Below are positions 42,033 through 50,319 of a stretch of DNA of 64,000 nt, in pieces. The notes beneath the pieces were generated by a model. It worked only from the letters and a program-made list of their open reading frames with translations. It was not told the origin of the DNA and made no database searches. Positions within the stretch are counted from its first letter, which is position 1; each line of letters opens with the position of its first letter. Source of the stretch: Elusimicrobiota bacterium (GTDB lineage Bacteria > Elusimicrobiota > Elusimicrobia > UBA1565 > UBA9628); NCBI GenBank assembly GCA_026388095.1, contig JAPLKL010000040.1, positions 62,001-126,000 of the forward strand. Reading direction: 5' to 3'. A program made the translations under genes and the position numbers.

Positions 42033-42908
42033 CTAGGGCAGCCCCAATTCCCTGGCCCACTTGGCGATATCCACGGGGCCTTCGTAAGCTCTGGCGTTCT
42101 CCTCGATGATGCCCCCGTCATCGTATATCGCGTAGAAGTGCGGCAGGCCTTCGGCCGGGACGGTCCCCCCGGGGTCGAGCAAGGTGTCGTCGCCGAATTC
42201 CGCCGCGAACCCGCGCACGGCCCCCAGCGAGTCCTTGCCGACCACGATCTTCGTGGCGACGCCGCGCGAATTGAGATAGTCCCGCAAGGTCTTGATGTTC
42301 TTGGCCGCGCTGTGGCAGCGGGAGTTCCCGGGGGACAGGACCACCACCAGGCATTTCTTCGTTGGGCAGGCTGCCAGCGGGACCGTCTTCTCGTTCAGAG
42401 CGTTCAGCACCAGATTGGGCAAGGAGCCGGTGGTGCGCTGCCGGGGGCCTTTGTGCGGGGAGCTCTTTACGGCGGCCACGAGCGGCTGCGCCGCGGACGC
42501 GGCCCGCTTTGCGGCGGCCGCGTAGTCGATGCGCTCATCGAGGCCGAGCCAATGCACGCTGGTCACCCGCCGGCGGTCCCCGCCGAGGTCCACGATGAAC
42601 TCGGCGCGCCGGGGCTTGCGGCTGCCGGCCTCGCGCAGCCGGACCAAGGCCACGAAGACGCCGGGGGAGAGGGCCTTGACGCTGCTTTGGTCGATCGCCT
42701 CGAACTCGAGGCGCGTGGCCTTGCCCCGTCGTCCTGGATTCTCCATCCAGTCTCGGTCGGCGCCGTGTCTGAGGATGTGGGCTGACACCACGTTCTCCAC
42801 ATTGGAGGCGTTTTCGGAGAGGGGCGGCAGGCTTTCCTCCTGGCACCGGGCGGCGATGGCCGCAGTCATCGCCGCGATGAGGATCAAAGCACGGGGGCGC
42901 AGTTTCAC
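42033..42908 (-). CDS. Exported protein with C-terminal thioredoxin-like domain
   Basis: 291 residues. The start is GTG (VKLRPRALILIAAMTAAIA), not the upstream ATG at 42977: TATGAT is 6 nt before the GTG and the signal peptide begins there. Residues about 20-150 form a domain of unknown type. Residues about 185-285 look like a thioredoxin fold: KKCLVVVLSPGNSRCHSAAK, with a single active-site-like Cys instead of CxxC, then TKIVVGKDS and GLPHFYAIYDDGG with the cis-Pro position. It is not a standard disulfide reductase; it may be peroxiredoxin- or DsbE-like. It is in an operon with a Cys-cluster protein. Confidence 0.6.
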   Translation of the reverse strand: MKLRPRALILIAAMTAAIAARCQEESLPPLSENASNVENVVSAHILRHGADRDWMENPGRRGKATRLEFEAIDQSSVKALSPGVFVALVRLREAGSRKPRRAEFIVDLGGDRRRVTSVHWLGLDERIDYAAAAKRAASAAQPLVAAVKSSPHKGPRQRTTGSLPNLVLNALNEKTVPLAACPTKKCLVVVLSPGNSRCHSAAKNIKTLRDYLNSRGVATKIVVGKDSLGAVRGFAAEFGDDTLLDPGGTVPAEGLPHFYAIYDDGGIIEENARAYEGPVDIAKWARELGLP

Positions 42909-42914
42909 GGTACA

Positions 42915-42959
42915 ATCATACCGCTGTGCCGGGATTTCGCGATATAGGTCTTTGGGCCC
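42915..42959 (-). promoter_or_regulatory. Leaderless promoter with GGCC box for the thioredoxin-like gene
   Basis: Minus strand: GGGCCCAAAGACC (42959-42947) at -51 to -39 and TATGAT (42920-42915), 6 nt before the GTG. The 26-bp distance from box to -10 is the same as at 27583, 31453 and 37070. Confidence 0.65.
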
Positions 42960-42991
42960 AGCAGGCACTAGGCCCAAAGTCTTATTTACTC

Positions 42992-43007
42992 TAGGCCCTA
43001 GGGCCTA
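42992..43007. promoter_or_regulatory. 16-bp perfect palindrome overlapping a TATAAT
   Basis: TAGGCCCTAGGGCCTA is self-complementary and its last bases run into TATAAT (43006-43011) on the plus strand. The spacer between the divergent genes 42033-42908 and 43108-43491 is full of such words, so this may be an operator. Confidence 0.45.
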
Positions 43008-43057
43008 TAATAAAAAACTGGCTGCGTGATAGAATACGATAGGCCTAAAGACCTGTA

Positions 43058-43068
43058 GGGCCTAGGTC
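43058..43068 (+). promoter_or_regulatory. GGCC box upstream of the small exported protein
   Basis: GGGCCTAGGTC lies at -50 to -40 from the GTG at 43108, the usual position. The -10 is poor (AGAGAT at 43096-43101). TATAAT at 43006 and TAGAAT at 43030 would give longer leaders. Confidence 0.4.
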
Positions 43069-43107
43069 TGAAGGCCCAGCCGCAAAGCGGGCCCAAGAGA
43101 TAAAAGA

Positions 43108-43491
43108 GTGAAGATGGCAAGGCGCTACCAGAAGGCGATAACGGTCGCTCTGCTCCTCCTCAATATCAGCGGAGCTCGCGTCGTGGCTGTCACCGACAGC
43201 TGCGAACATTGCCGGAGCTTCTTCGTCCCCGCTTCGAGCTTCAGGGCCATCGCCAAGGTCGTGACTCATCAGCAGTGGAAGCGGCACGCGCCGCACTCCT
43301 TGGGCGCCCGCGCCAACCGCTACTCGAGCCAGGACCTTCAAACCGTCAGGCGCGAGAGGCCGGTGCTTCCCCTCGCCATCCTGCCCCCCGTCAACATCGC
43401 GCTCGGTACCGAGCTCTCCCGCAACAGGCTCGTCTATGCCTGGAGGCTCCCCAGGGACCGCAGCCCCGTCTTGTCCCCGCAGTTGAATTGA
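43108..43491 (+). CDS. Small exported protein with CxxC motif, unknown
   Basis: 127 residues, GTG start (an ATG two codons later is possible). Signal peptide (QKAITVALLLLNISGARVVAV), then DSCEHCRSFF, a CxxC pair just after the cleavage region, and a basic middle part (HQQWKRHAPHSLGARANRY). No domain is recognised. It could bind metal or form a disulfide. A hairpin follows the stop. Confidence 0.5.
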   Translation: MKMARRYQKAITVALLLLNISGARVVAVTDSCEHCRSFFVPASSFRAIAKVVTHQQWKRHAPHSLGARANRYSSQDLQTVRRERPVLPLAILPPVNIALGTELSRNRLVYAWRLPRDRSPVLSPQLN

Positions 43492-43500
43492 GCCCCTCCT

Positions 43501-43521
43501 ACCGGACCTCCTAGGTCCGGT
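43501..43521 (+). terminator. Hairpin after the small exported protein gene
   Basis: ACCGGACCT/AGGTCCGGT, a perfect 9-bp stem with loop CCT, 10 nt after the stop; a short pyrimidine run with TCTTT follows at some distance. Confidence 0.5.
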
Positions 43522-43585
43522 CCGACCGTCTTTCCCTGAGCCGTACCTTAAGGAAGCAGGAATACCAAATAGAGCAAGAGGTGTC

Positions 43586-44931
43586 ATGATCAAGAAGTCG
43601 AAATTAATAGCCGTCGTTCTGGCAGCGGCCTATGCGCAGAGCTCTTTCGCCTCCGCGGCCGTCGTCCAGAACTTCACGGAGATAGAGAGAGCTTCGGCCA
43701 TCGATCTCCTTCAAGCCGTCAAGAATGCCCCCAAGAAGGTCAACAAGAGCAAGGCGACGAAAGCCTCGTTCTCGACCTTGGGCTTCCCTGGCGGAAACCA
43801 TGGCGGCGGACCCGGCCCGCAGCCGCACCCGCAGCCTCAGCCGCCGCATCCGCAGCCTCAGCCGCCGCATCCGCAGCCTCAGCCGCCGCATCCGCAGCCT
43901 CAGCCGCCGCATCCGCAGCCTCAGCCGCCGCATCCGCAGCCTCAGCCGCCGCATCCGCAGCCTCAGCCGCGCAGCCGCCGCACCCGCAGCCTCAGCCGCC
44001 GCACCCGCAGCCTCAGCCGCCGCACCCGCAGCCTCAGCCGCCGCACCCGCAGCCTCAGCCGCCGCACCCGCAGCCTCAGCCGCCGCATCCGCAGCCTCAG
44101 CCGCCGCACCCGCAGCCTCAGCCGCCGCATCCGCACCCGCAGCCGCATCCGCATCCGGTGCCGCCGCCGCACCCGCACCCGGGACCGGACCCGTGGCACC
44201 CTGGTCCCTGGCACCCCGGCCCTTGGCATCCTGGGCCGTGGCACCCCGGGCCGTGGTATCCGTATCCTTACCCGTACCCGTATCCTTATCCGACCCCGGT
44301 TCCGCCGCCTCCGCCCGCGCCGACGCCTGACCCGAGCGCGAAGGTGTACAAGAGCCCGGACGGGACGAGGAAGGTCGTGGTCTCTGGAGAAAGCCAGATG
44401 GCCTATCTCTACGACACCGCGTATGTGCCGGCCTTCGACCCGGTCTATCTGGGTTCCGGCGTCAATGACGTGCAGTTCCAGCTGGATGACCAAGGCCAGC
44501 TCGACGGCATCGTGACCGTACTGGACGATGGCGCGCTCAACATGTTCGACCAGAACGGCAAGCCGACGGGGCAGATCGTATACAGCCCCGACCGCACGAG
44601 GAGGGTGGACATCTCCGGCGACGACCGGGATGCCTACCTGAACGACACCGCGGATTCACCGGCCTTCGATCCGGTGTTCCTGGGCGCCAAGGTGCTCGCA
44701 GTGCAGTTCCAGTCGGACGAACTAGGGCGGCTCGTCGTCCTAGTCCTCAACGAGGACGGCAGCACCAACTCGTACAACAGCTACGGGACCTTGATCGACA
44801 GCCAGCCCGCGCCGCAAGCGGCGTCGGCCACGGACGACCAGGCAGGCGCCTCAGCAGCCTCCTCGGTCGGCCAAGGCCTGGAGAAGTCGGCCCTCTTCAA
44901 CGCACTGAAGACCGGCAATATCAGCTGGTAG
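43586..44931 (+). CDS. Exported Pro/His/Gln-repeat protein, reading frame broken in the repeat
   Basis: The ORF starts at the ATG 5 nt after AAGAGGTG with a signal peptide (LIAVVLAAAYAQSSFASA) and runs in frame 2 through six PPHPQPQ repeats. Near 43966-43973 the array reads CCGCGCAG where CCGCCGCAG is expected, one base short. After this the same repeat and the sensible C-terminus continue in frame 1 to 44931: four WHPGP units, a YPYPYP run, and two copies of a ~75-residue module (KVYKSPDGTRKVVVSGE... and IVYSPDRTRRVDISGDD..., each with AFDPVYLG or AFDPVFLG). Restoring one base gives 448 residues. It is either a sequencing or assembly slip, a phase-variable switch or a recent pseudogene. It resembles cell-surface Pro-rich adhesins. 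Confidence 0.6.
43841..44142 (+). repeat. 21-bp tandem repeat encoding PPHPQPQ, about 14 copies
   Basis: Unit CCGCCGCATCCGCAGCCTCAG; six copies at 43841-43966 and eight at 43975-44142, separated by the 8-base CCGCGCAG. The third codon alternates CAT/CAC between the two blocks, so the second block is a separately expanded variant. Confidence 0.9.
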
Positions 44932-44953
44932 CCGTCTAGAGGCTATCGCACGG

Positions 44954-44987
44954 GGCCCAGACCCTCACGGGTCTGGGCCTCCCTATT
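44954..44987 (+). terminator. Intrinsic terminator after the repeat-protein gene
   Basis: A perfect 11-bp stem GGCCCAGACCC/GGGTCTGGGCC (44954-44964 with 44969-44979), loop TCAC, followed by TCCCTATT. Confidence 0.8.
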
Positions 44988-45015
44988 GACAGGGCCCTGG
45001 AGTCCTGTCTAGACT
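44986..45015 (+). promoter_or_regulatory. Canonical sigma-70-type promoter of the GH3 gene
   Basis: TTGACA (44986-44991), 18-bp spacer, TAGACT (45010-45015). The start point near 45022 gives a leader of about 19 nt that contains AGGAGG (45031-45036). This is the only clear -35/-10 pair in the window. Confidence 0.75.
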
Positions 45016-45040
45016 GTGCGCACAGTCGATAGGAGGCATC

Positions 45041-47254
45041 TTGAACGGAATGCTCTTGACCGCCGCGGCTTTTTTGATCCTTTGGGAGCCCGGGCGCCTC
45101 TGGGCCGGGGCTCCGGCCGACATCGAGCGGCGCGTCAACGGACTGCTGCGCGGCATGACCGTGGCGGAGAAGCTCGGCCAGCTCCAGCAGCTCGACGGCG
45201 AGGCTGACGGCAGCAGCCGGCCCGAGCACTTCGACCTGGCACGCCAGGGCCGGCTGGGTTCCACTTTGAACGTGCGCGGCGCCAAACGGGTCAACGAGCT
45301 GCAGAAAGCCGCGGTCGAGGGCTCGCGGCTGCGCATCCCCATCCTCTTCGGCTACGACGTCATCCACGGCTACCGCACGATATTCCCCATCCCCCTGGCC
45401 GAGGCCGCGAGCTTCGACCCGGCCATGGCGCAGCGCGACGCGGCCGTGGCCGCGGCCGAGGCCGCGGCGGCCGGCGTGCGCTGGACCTTCGCCCCCATGG
45501 TGGACATCGCGCGCGACGCGCGCTGGGGCCGCATCGCGGAGGGCTCGGGCGAGGACCCCTTTCTGGGCTCCGCTCTGGCCCGCGCGCGCGTCCTAGGCTT
45601 CCAGGGGCAGGACTACTCCGCCCCGGACAAAGTCGTGGCCTGCGCCAAGCACTGGGCCGCCTACGGCGCGGCCGAAGCCGGCCGGGACTACAACACCACC
45701 GAAGTCTCCGAGAACACTTTGCGCAACGTGTACTTCCCGCCCTTCCGCGCGGCCGTGGCTGCCGGCGTGGGCACCTTCATGAGCGCTTTCAACGACCTGG
45801 GGGGAGTGCCCTCCTCCGCCAATCCCTTCACTTTGACCTCGGTCCTGCGCAAAGAGTGGGGCTTCGACGGCTTCGTGGTCAGCGACTACACTTCGGTGGC
45901 GGAGCTCATCAAGCACGGATTCGCCGCGGACGGCTCCGAGGCCGCGCGCAAGGCCCTGAGCGCGGGAGTGGACATGGAGATGGTCAGCCGCCTCTATGAC
46001 CAGAACGGCGCCGCGCTCATCAAGGGAAAGCAGCTCTCCGAGACGGTCCTCGACGAGGCCGTGCGCCGCGTCCTGCGGGTCAAGTTCCGGGCCGGGCTCT
46101 TCGAGAGGCCTTACGCTGATGAGGCCGCGGAGAAGTCCCTGCTTTCTGCCGAGAACCTGCGCGCGGCCCGCGAGGCCGCGGGCCGGAGCATGGTCCTGTT
46201 GCGCAACAAGGGCGAGGTCCTGCCATTGGCCAAGGACCTGCGCGCGCTGGCCGTCATCGGCCCGCTGGCCGACGACAAGGCGGCGCTGCTGGGCTCCTGG
46301 ATCGGCGACGGCAAAGCCGCAGACGCCGTCAGCATACTCGACGGCATCCGCGCCGCGGTCTCCCCCAAGACCAAAGTCGTCTTCGCGCGCGGCTGCGAGG
46401 TGGCGGGCGGCGGTGCCGAGGGCATCGCGCAAGCCTTGAAGCTCGCCCGCAAGAGCCAGGCCGTGGTCCTGGTGCTGGGCGAGGCTCCGGACATGAGTGG
46501 AGAGGCCTCCTCGCGCTCCGACATAGGCCTGCCCGGCCGGCAGGTGGAACTGGCCCGCAGCGTGGCCGCGCTCGGCGTGCCCACGGCCGTCGTCCTGCTC
46601 AACGGACGGCCCCTGGCCTTGACCGGGCTCGCCGATGCGGTCCCGGCCCTGCTCGAGGCTTGGCAGCCCGGGACTCAGGGGGGCCTAGCCGTGGCCGACG
46701 TCCTTTTCGGCGCCGTGAACCCGGGCGGCAAGCTTCCGGCCAGCTTCCCGCGCAGCGTGGGGCAGGAGCCGCTCTACTACAACCATAAGAACACGGGCCG
46801 GCCCAGCGACGAGAAGAATAAGTATAGCTCGAAATACCTGGATGTGCCGTTCACGCCGCTCTATCCTTTCGGCTACGGATTGAGCTACACCAGCTTCGCC
46901 CTCTCCAACCTGAGCCTCAGCTCCGACTCCATCCCGGTCGACGGCCGGCTCAAGGTCTCGGTCCAGGTCGAGAACTCGGGCCGCCGCGCCGGAGACGAGG
47001 TGGTCCAGCTCTACATCCGCGATCTGGCCGCCAGCGTGACCCGACCGGTCCGCGAGCTCAAGGGCTTTGAGCGTGTGAGCCTGGCCCCGGGAGAAGAGCG
47101 CGTCGTGGAGTTCCAGCTGGGACCGGAGGAACTGGGCTTCTACGGCCTGGACGACCGCTTCCAGGTCGAGCCCGGCCGGTTCCAGCTTTTCGTGGGGGAC
47201 TCCTCGGTCGGGGGGCTGGAGACTTCCTTCACGGTGCGCCCTAAGGGGTCTTGA
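45041..47254 (+). CDS. GH3-family beta-glycosidase (BglX-like), exported
   Basis: 737 residues. TTG start 4 nt after AGGAGG (ATG at 45050 is the alternative). Signal peptide (LLTAAAFLILWEPGRLWAG), then a GH3 N-terminal TIM-barrel domain with VAEKLGQLQQLDGE, PILFGYDVIHGYRTIFPIPL, the KHWAAYG block and the nucleophile Asp in GFDGFVVSDYTS. The alpha/beta sandwich (RAAREAAGRSMVLLRNKGEV) follows, and a C-terminal fibronectin type III-like domain (QVENSGRRAGDEVVQLYIRD). Domain order and length match periplasmic beta-glucosidase BglX. It should hydrolyse beta-linked gluco- or xylo-oligosaccharides outside the cytoplasm. The TPR gene follows after 3 bp. Confidence 0.93.
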   Translation: MNGMLLTAAAFLILWEPGRLWAGAPADIERRVNGLLRGMTVAEKLGQLQQLDGEADGSSRPEHFDLARQGRLGSTLNVRGAKRVNELQKAAVEGSRLRIPILFGYDVIHGYRTIFPIPLAEAASFDPAMAQRDAAVAAAEAAAAGVRWTFAPMVDIARDARWGRIAEGSGEDPFLGSALARARVLGFQGQDYSAPDKVVACAKHWAAYGAAEAGRDYNTTEVSENTLRNVYFPPFRAAVAAGVGTFMSAFNDLGGVPSSANPFTLTSVLRKEWGFDGFVVSDYTSVAELIKHGFAADGSEAARKALSAGVDMEMVSRLYDQNGAALIKGKQLSETVLDEAVRRVLRVKFRAGLFERPYADEAAEKSLLSAENLRAAREAAGRSMVLLRNKGEVLPLAKDLRALAVIGPLADDKAALLGSWIGDGKAADAVSILDGIRAAVSPKTKVVFARGCEVAGGGAEGIAQALKLARKSQAVVLVLGEAPDMSGEASSRSDIGLPGRQVELARSVAALGVPTAVVLLNGRPLALTGLADAVPALLEAWQPGTQGGLAVADVLFGAVNPGGKLPASFPRSVGQEPLYYNHKNTGRPSDEKNKYSSKYLDVPFTPLYPFGYGLSYTSFALSNLSLSSDSIPVDGRLKVSVQVENSGRRAGDEVVQLYIRDLAASVTRPVRELKGFERVSLAPGEERVVEFQLGPEELGFYGLDDRFQVEPGRFQLFVGDSSVGGLETSFTVRPKGS

Positions 47255-47257
47255 CGC

Positions 47258-49120
47258 ATGAGCCAGTCCGATCCCGACCAGGAGCAGGCGAGGGGGCCTT
47301 CGACTATTCTTCAGCCCCTGGTGGAGTCCGGCCGGCTCCAGGACGCTGCGGCGGCCCTGACGCGGCTGGAAAAGGAAGGCGCCCCGTCCTGGGAGATGCT
47401 CCTGTGGCGGGCCCGCATCGCCGAGAAGGAGCAGCGCTGGGACGACGCCCTGCGGGACTTCCGCAGGGCCGTGGCCGCCCGGCCCGAAGCGGTGGACCTG
47501 GCTCTAGATCTGGCCAGGTTCCTCGAAGCGCGGGGCCGGCTGGCCGCGGCGCAGAGATGCCTGCGGCGGGCTGTGAAGCTTCCGGGACGGGCCGGAGAGG
47601 CCCGCCTGGCCTTGGCCCGTCTGCAGAGCAAGCTGGGCCGCGGCGCGGCGGCCTTGGAGCATCTGCGCCTGGCCGCGCAGGCCGACCCCGCCGCGCCCGC
47701 GCCCCTGCTAGACCTGGCCCGGCTGTCGGAGGGGCGGCCCCTTCCGGCCAAGGACCTCAGGCGCATGGAGTCCGCGGCGCGCGCCGCCCTCGCCGCTCAG
47801 CCTCGGCAGGCCGGGACCCGGACGATCCTCGCCGGGGTGCTCCTGGCGCAGGGCCGGCCGGCCCAGGCCGAGAGCCAACTGGCGCGGGCCCTGGCGGAGA
47901 GTCCCGCCGGCGTCCCGGAGGGCTGGGTCTCGGCGCTGCTGCGCCTCATCGCAGCGGGCCGCTACGGCCGGGGTCTGGAGCGGGCCATGCTGAAGGCGGC
48001 TCCCGACGGAGCCCCCCGGAGCTGGACGCAGGTCTTCTCGGCCCTGCTCTGCGCCGGACGCTACCCTCAGGCCTTCCGGCTCGCGGAGGCCATGCTGCTC
48101 CGTCTGGGACCGCCGGAGGTCCCCACGGACTTCCTGTGGCCGTGGTCTCCCAAGGCGCGGCGGGCGGTGGGAGAGCAGGGCTTCTGCGCCGCGGAATTGG
48201 AGCGCGTCCGACGAGCCGGGCGCGGCGGGCTTTTCCCGCATTGGTTCGCCTACTGCCGCGCCGTCCTCCTCGACCAGCTGGGCCGCAAGCGCGAGGCCTT
48301 GGCCGAGCGCCGGGCGGTGAGCCGGCGGCCTGAATCGCGCTACTGCTGGATGCAGCAGGTCTTCGTGCTGCCGCTCTTGAGCCTGGAGGACTTCGCTTCA
48401 GTCATAGCCGTCAGCCGGCGCATCCTCAGGCACTCGCCCCGGAATTGGTGGGTGCGCTGCCGAACGGCCGAGGCCCTTCTGGCCGCGGGGCGCGCCGGGG
48501 AGGGCCGCCGCGAACTCGAAGAGGCCCAGCGCCTGGCCGCGGAGGCCGAGAGGCCCGAGGTCCTGACCTGGTACGGAGAGGTCCTGCTCTGGCAGGGCCG
48601 CTACCGGGAGGCGCTGGCCAAGTTCGACGAGTCCGTGCGCTTGGGGGGCCAGACCTTCGTCTACGGCTGGCGCGGGGCCGCGCGTCTGAAGCTGGGCGAC
48701 CTGCACGGGGCGCTGGCGGACCTCGACCGGGCTCGGGAGCTCGACCGCAAGGACTTCGAGACCTTGGTCTGGCGTGGAGAGGCCTACCGGCTCCTGGGCC
48801 GGCACGCCGAGGCCTTGCGGGAGCTCGACGCCGCCGTGGCTCGCGCTCCCGGCTCCTGCTGGGGCTATTTCAACCGTGGCTTGGTCCGCGCCGCTCTCGG
48901 CGACCGGGAGGGCCTGGCCGCGGACCTGGGCATGATCCCCAAGGACATCACGGCCTTCCTGCGCCGCCGGCTGGGCCTGCGGCAGGACCGGCCTTTGAGC
49001 CCGAGGGACATGAGCCGTCTACTTGCCGCTGGCCTGGATCTGGCGCGGGGCATACGGCGCACAGAGAGCTATCTCGGACGCCTCTGGATGCGGCGCCGGG
49101 CTCCGGATTTGCTAAAATAG
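47258..49120 (+). CDS. TPR-repeat protein
   Basis: 620 residues, no signal peptide, built almost wholly of helical TPR units such as LLWRARIAEKEQRWDDALRDFRRAVAARPE and, near the end, WRGEAYRLLGRHAEALRELDAAVARAPG with GYFNRGLVRAALGDREG. Pattern residues (W/L-G-Y-A-F-A-P) are kept in at least ten units. Probably a protein-interaction scaffold in the cytosol. Immediate placement after the GH3 gene implies co-transcription, but a functional link is not evident. Confidence 0.82.
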   Translation: MSQSDPDQEQARGPSTILQPLVESGRLQDAAAALTRLEKEGAPSWEMLLWRARIAEKEQRWDDALRDFRRAVAARPEAVDLALDLARFLEARGRLAAAQRCLRRAVKLPGRAGEARLALARLQSKLGRGAAALEHLRLAAQADPAAPAPLLDLARLSEGRPLPAKDLRRMESAARAALAAQPRQAGTRTILAGVLLAQGRPAQAESQLARALAESPAGVPEGWVSALLRLIAAGRYGRGLERAMLKAAPDGAPRSWTQVFSALLCAGRYPQAFRLAEAMLLRLGPPEVPTDFLWPWSPKARRAVGEQGFCAAELERVRRAGRGGLFPHWFAYCRAVLLDQLGRKREALAERRAVSRRPESRYCWMQQVFVLPLLSLEDFASVIAVSRRILRHSPRNWWVRCRTAEALLAAGRAGEGRRELEEAQRLAAEAERPEVLTWYGEVLLWQGRYREALAKFDESVRLGGQTFVYGWRGAARLKLGDLHGALADLDRARELDRKDFETLVWRGEAYRLLGRHAEALRELDAAVARAPGSCWGYFNRGLVRAALGDREGLAADLGMIPKDITAFLRRRLGLRQDRPLSPRDMSRLLAAGLDLARGIRRTESYLGRLWMRRRAPDLLK

Positions 49121-49232
49121 CTCAAGCGGTCGAGGGCGTCCCCACCTTCGCAAGGCCGCCGGCAGGTCCCATCGCGAGCCAGCCTTCAGCTCGTTGCCGC
49201 GGGAAGACCCAGTTTCGCAAGGAAGGAGGCTC

Positions 49233-50315
49233 ATGCCTGGAGTTTTGCAGCCGCTGCGCATCGGAGACCTGAAGGTCGAACTGCCCATCGTGCAGGGCGG
49301 CATGGGTGTAATGGTGTCCACCGCCGCGCTGGCTTCGGCCGTGGCGGAGTGCGGGGCCGCCGGCACCATCGCGGGCGTGGCTTTGGGCTACGGCACGCCG
49401 GAGAACGAGAGCGATTACCTGGCCGCCTCGCGCAAGGCCTTGCGCGCAGAGATCCTCAAGGCCAAGGCCGCCACTGACGGCGTCGTCGGCGTCAACCTCC
49501 TCGGAGCGCTGACCAACTACGAAGAGCTCGCGCTCACCGCTGCCCAGGCCGGGGCGGACTTCATCGCCTCGGGAGCCGGGCTGCCCCTGTGCCTGCCCGA
49601 GCAGGCGGAAGGGACCGACACGCGCCTGATCCCGATCGTCTCCTCCGGCCGGGCCGCCGCCGTCATCGCCCGGAGGTGGAAGAAGCGCTATGACCGCATC
49701 CCGGACGCTTTCATAGTGGAAGGCCCGATGGCCGGCGGGCATCTCGGCTTCCGTAAGGAGGACGTCCGAGCCCCGGTCCCGGGAGTCCTGGAGGGGCTGG
49801 TCCGCGAGGTCCTGGCCGTGGCGCGGGACTGCGCGGCGACCCCGGTCCCCGTGATCGCGGCGGGCGGCATCTTCGACGGCAAGGACGCGGCCCGTTTCCT
49901 GGCTCTGGGCGCCTCCGGGGTGCAGATCGCCACCCGGCTGGTGGCCACTTTCGAGTGTTCGGTCGCGCAAGCCTTCAAGGACCTCTACCTCTCGGCGCGG
50001 CCCGAGGACGTGGTCATCATCGACAGCCCGGTGGGCATGCCGGGACGGGCCATCCGCACGCCCTTCATCGACCGCCTGCTGCGCGGGGAAGGAGAGCCCT
50101 TCCATTGCGGCTACCAGTGCCTCAAGACCTGCAATCCGCGCACGGCGCCCTACTGCATCGCCAAGGCCCTGTTCAACGCGGTCAAGGGCAACCTCGAGCA
50201 TGCGGTGGTCTTCGCCGGCTCCAACGTCTCCCGGGTCCGGGAGATCGTCTCCACGCGCGCTCTTCTGGAAGGCTTCGCCGCCGAGGCCAGGGCCGAGCTG
50301 GCCTGCCTTGCCTGA
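49233..50315 (+). CDS. FabK/nitronate monooxygenase-type FMN oxidoreductase
   Basis: 360 residues. AAGGAGG lies 3 nt before the ATG; longer in-frame starts lack a ribosome binding site. TIM-barrel FMN protein of the 2-nitropropane dioxygenase group: LPIVQGGMGVMVSTAALASA at the N-terminus, AGADFIASGAGLPL, EGPMAGGHLGF with the conserved His, PVIAAGGIFDGKDAARFLALGASGVQIATR for phosphate binding. A Cys-rich segment near residue 290 (FHCGYQCLKTCNP) is an addition seen in some homologues. Either enoyl-ACP reductase II or nitronate monooxygenase; sequence alone does not decide. TAAAAT at 49113 would give a leader of about 110 nt. Confidence 0.82.
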   Translation: MPGVLQPLRIGDLKVELPIVQGGMGVMVSTAALASAVAECGAAGTIAGVALGYGTPENESDYLAASRKALRAEILKAKAATDGVVGVNLLGALTNYEELALTAAQAGADFIASGAGLPLCLPEQAEGTDTRLIPIVSSGRAAAVIARRWKKRYDRIPDAFIVEGPMAGGHLGFRKEDVRAPVPGVLEGLVREVLAVARDCAATPVPVIAAGGIFDGKDAARFLALGASGVQIATRLVATFECSVAQAFKDLYLSARPEDVVIIDSPVGMPGRAIRTPFIDRLLRGEGEPFHCGYQCLKTCNPRTAPYCIAKALFNAVKGNLEHAVVFAGSNVSRVREIVSTRALLEGFAAEARAELACLA

Positions 50316-50319
50316 GGCC

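Noticed and set aside
42909-42977. ATG start at 42977 for the thioredoxin-like gene
   Set aside because: It lies upstream of the TATGAT promoter and before the signal peptide; the GTG at 42908 fits both.
43841-44142. CRISPR-like array
   Set aside because: Units of 21 bp are contiguous, have no spacers and encode PPHPQPQ in a secreted protein.
49121-49232. Structured leader or riboswitch before the FabK/NMO gene
   Set aside because: No stable stems or conserved words seen beyond what GC-rich sequence gives by chance.
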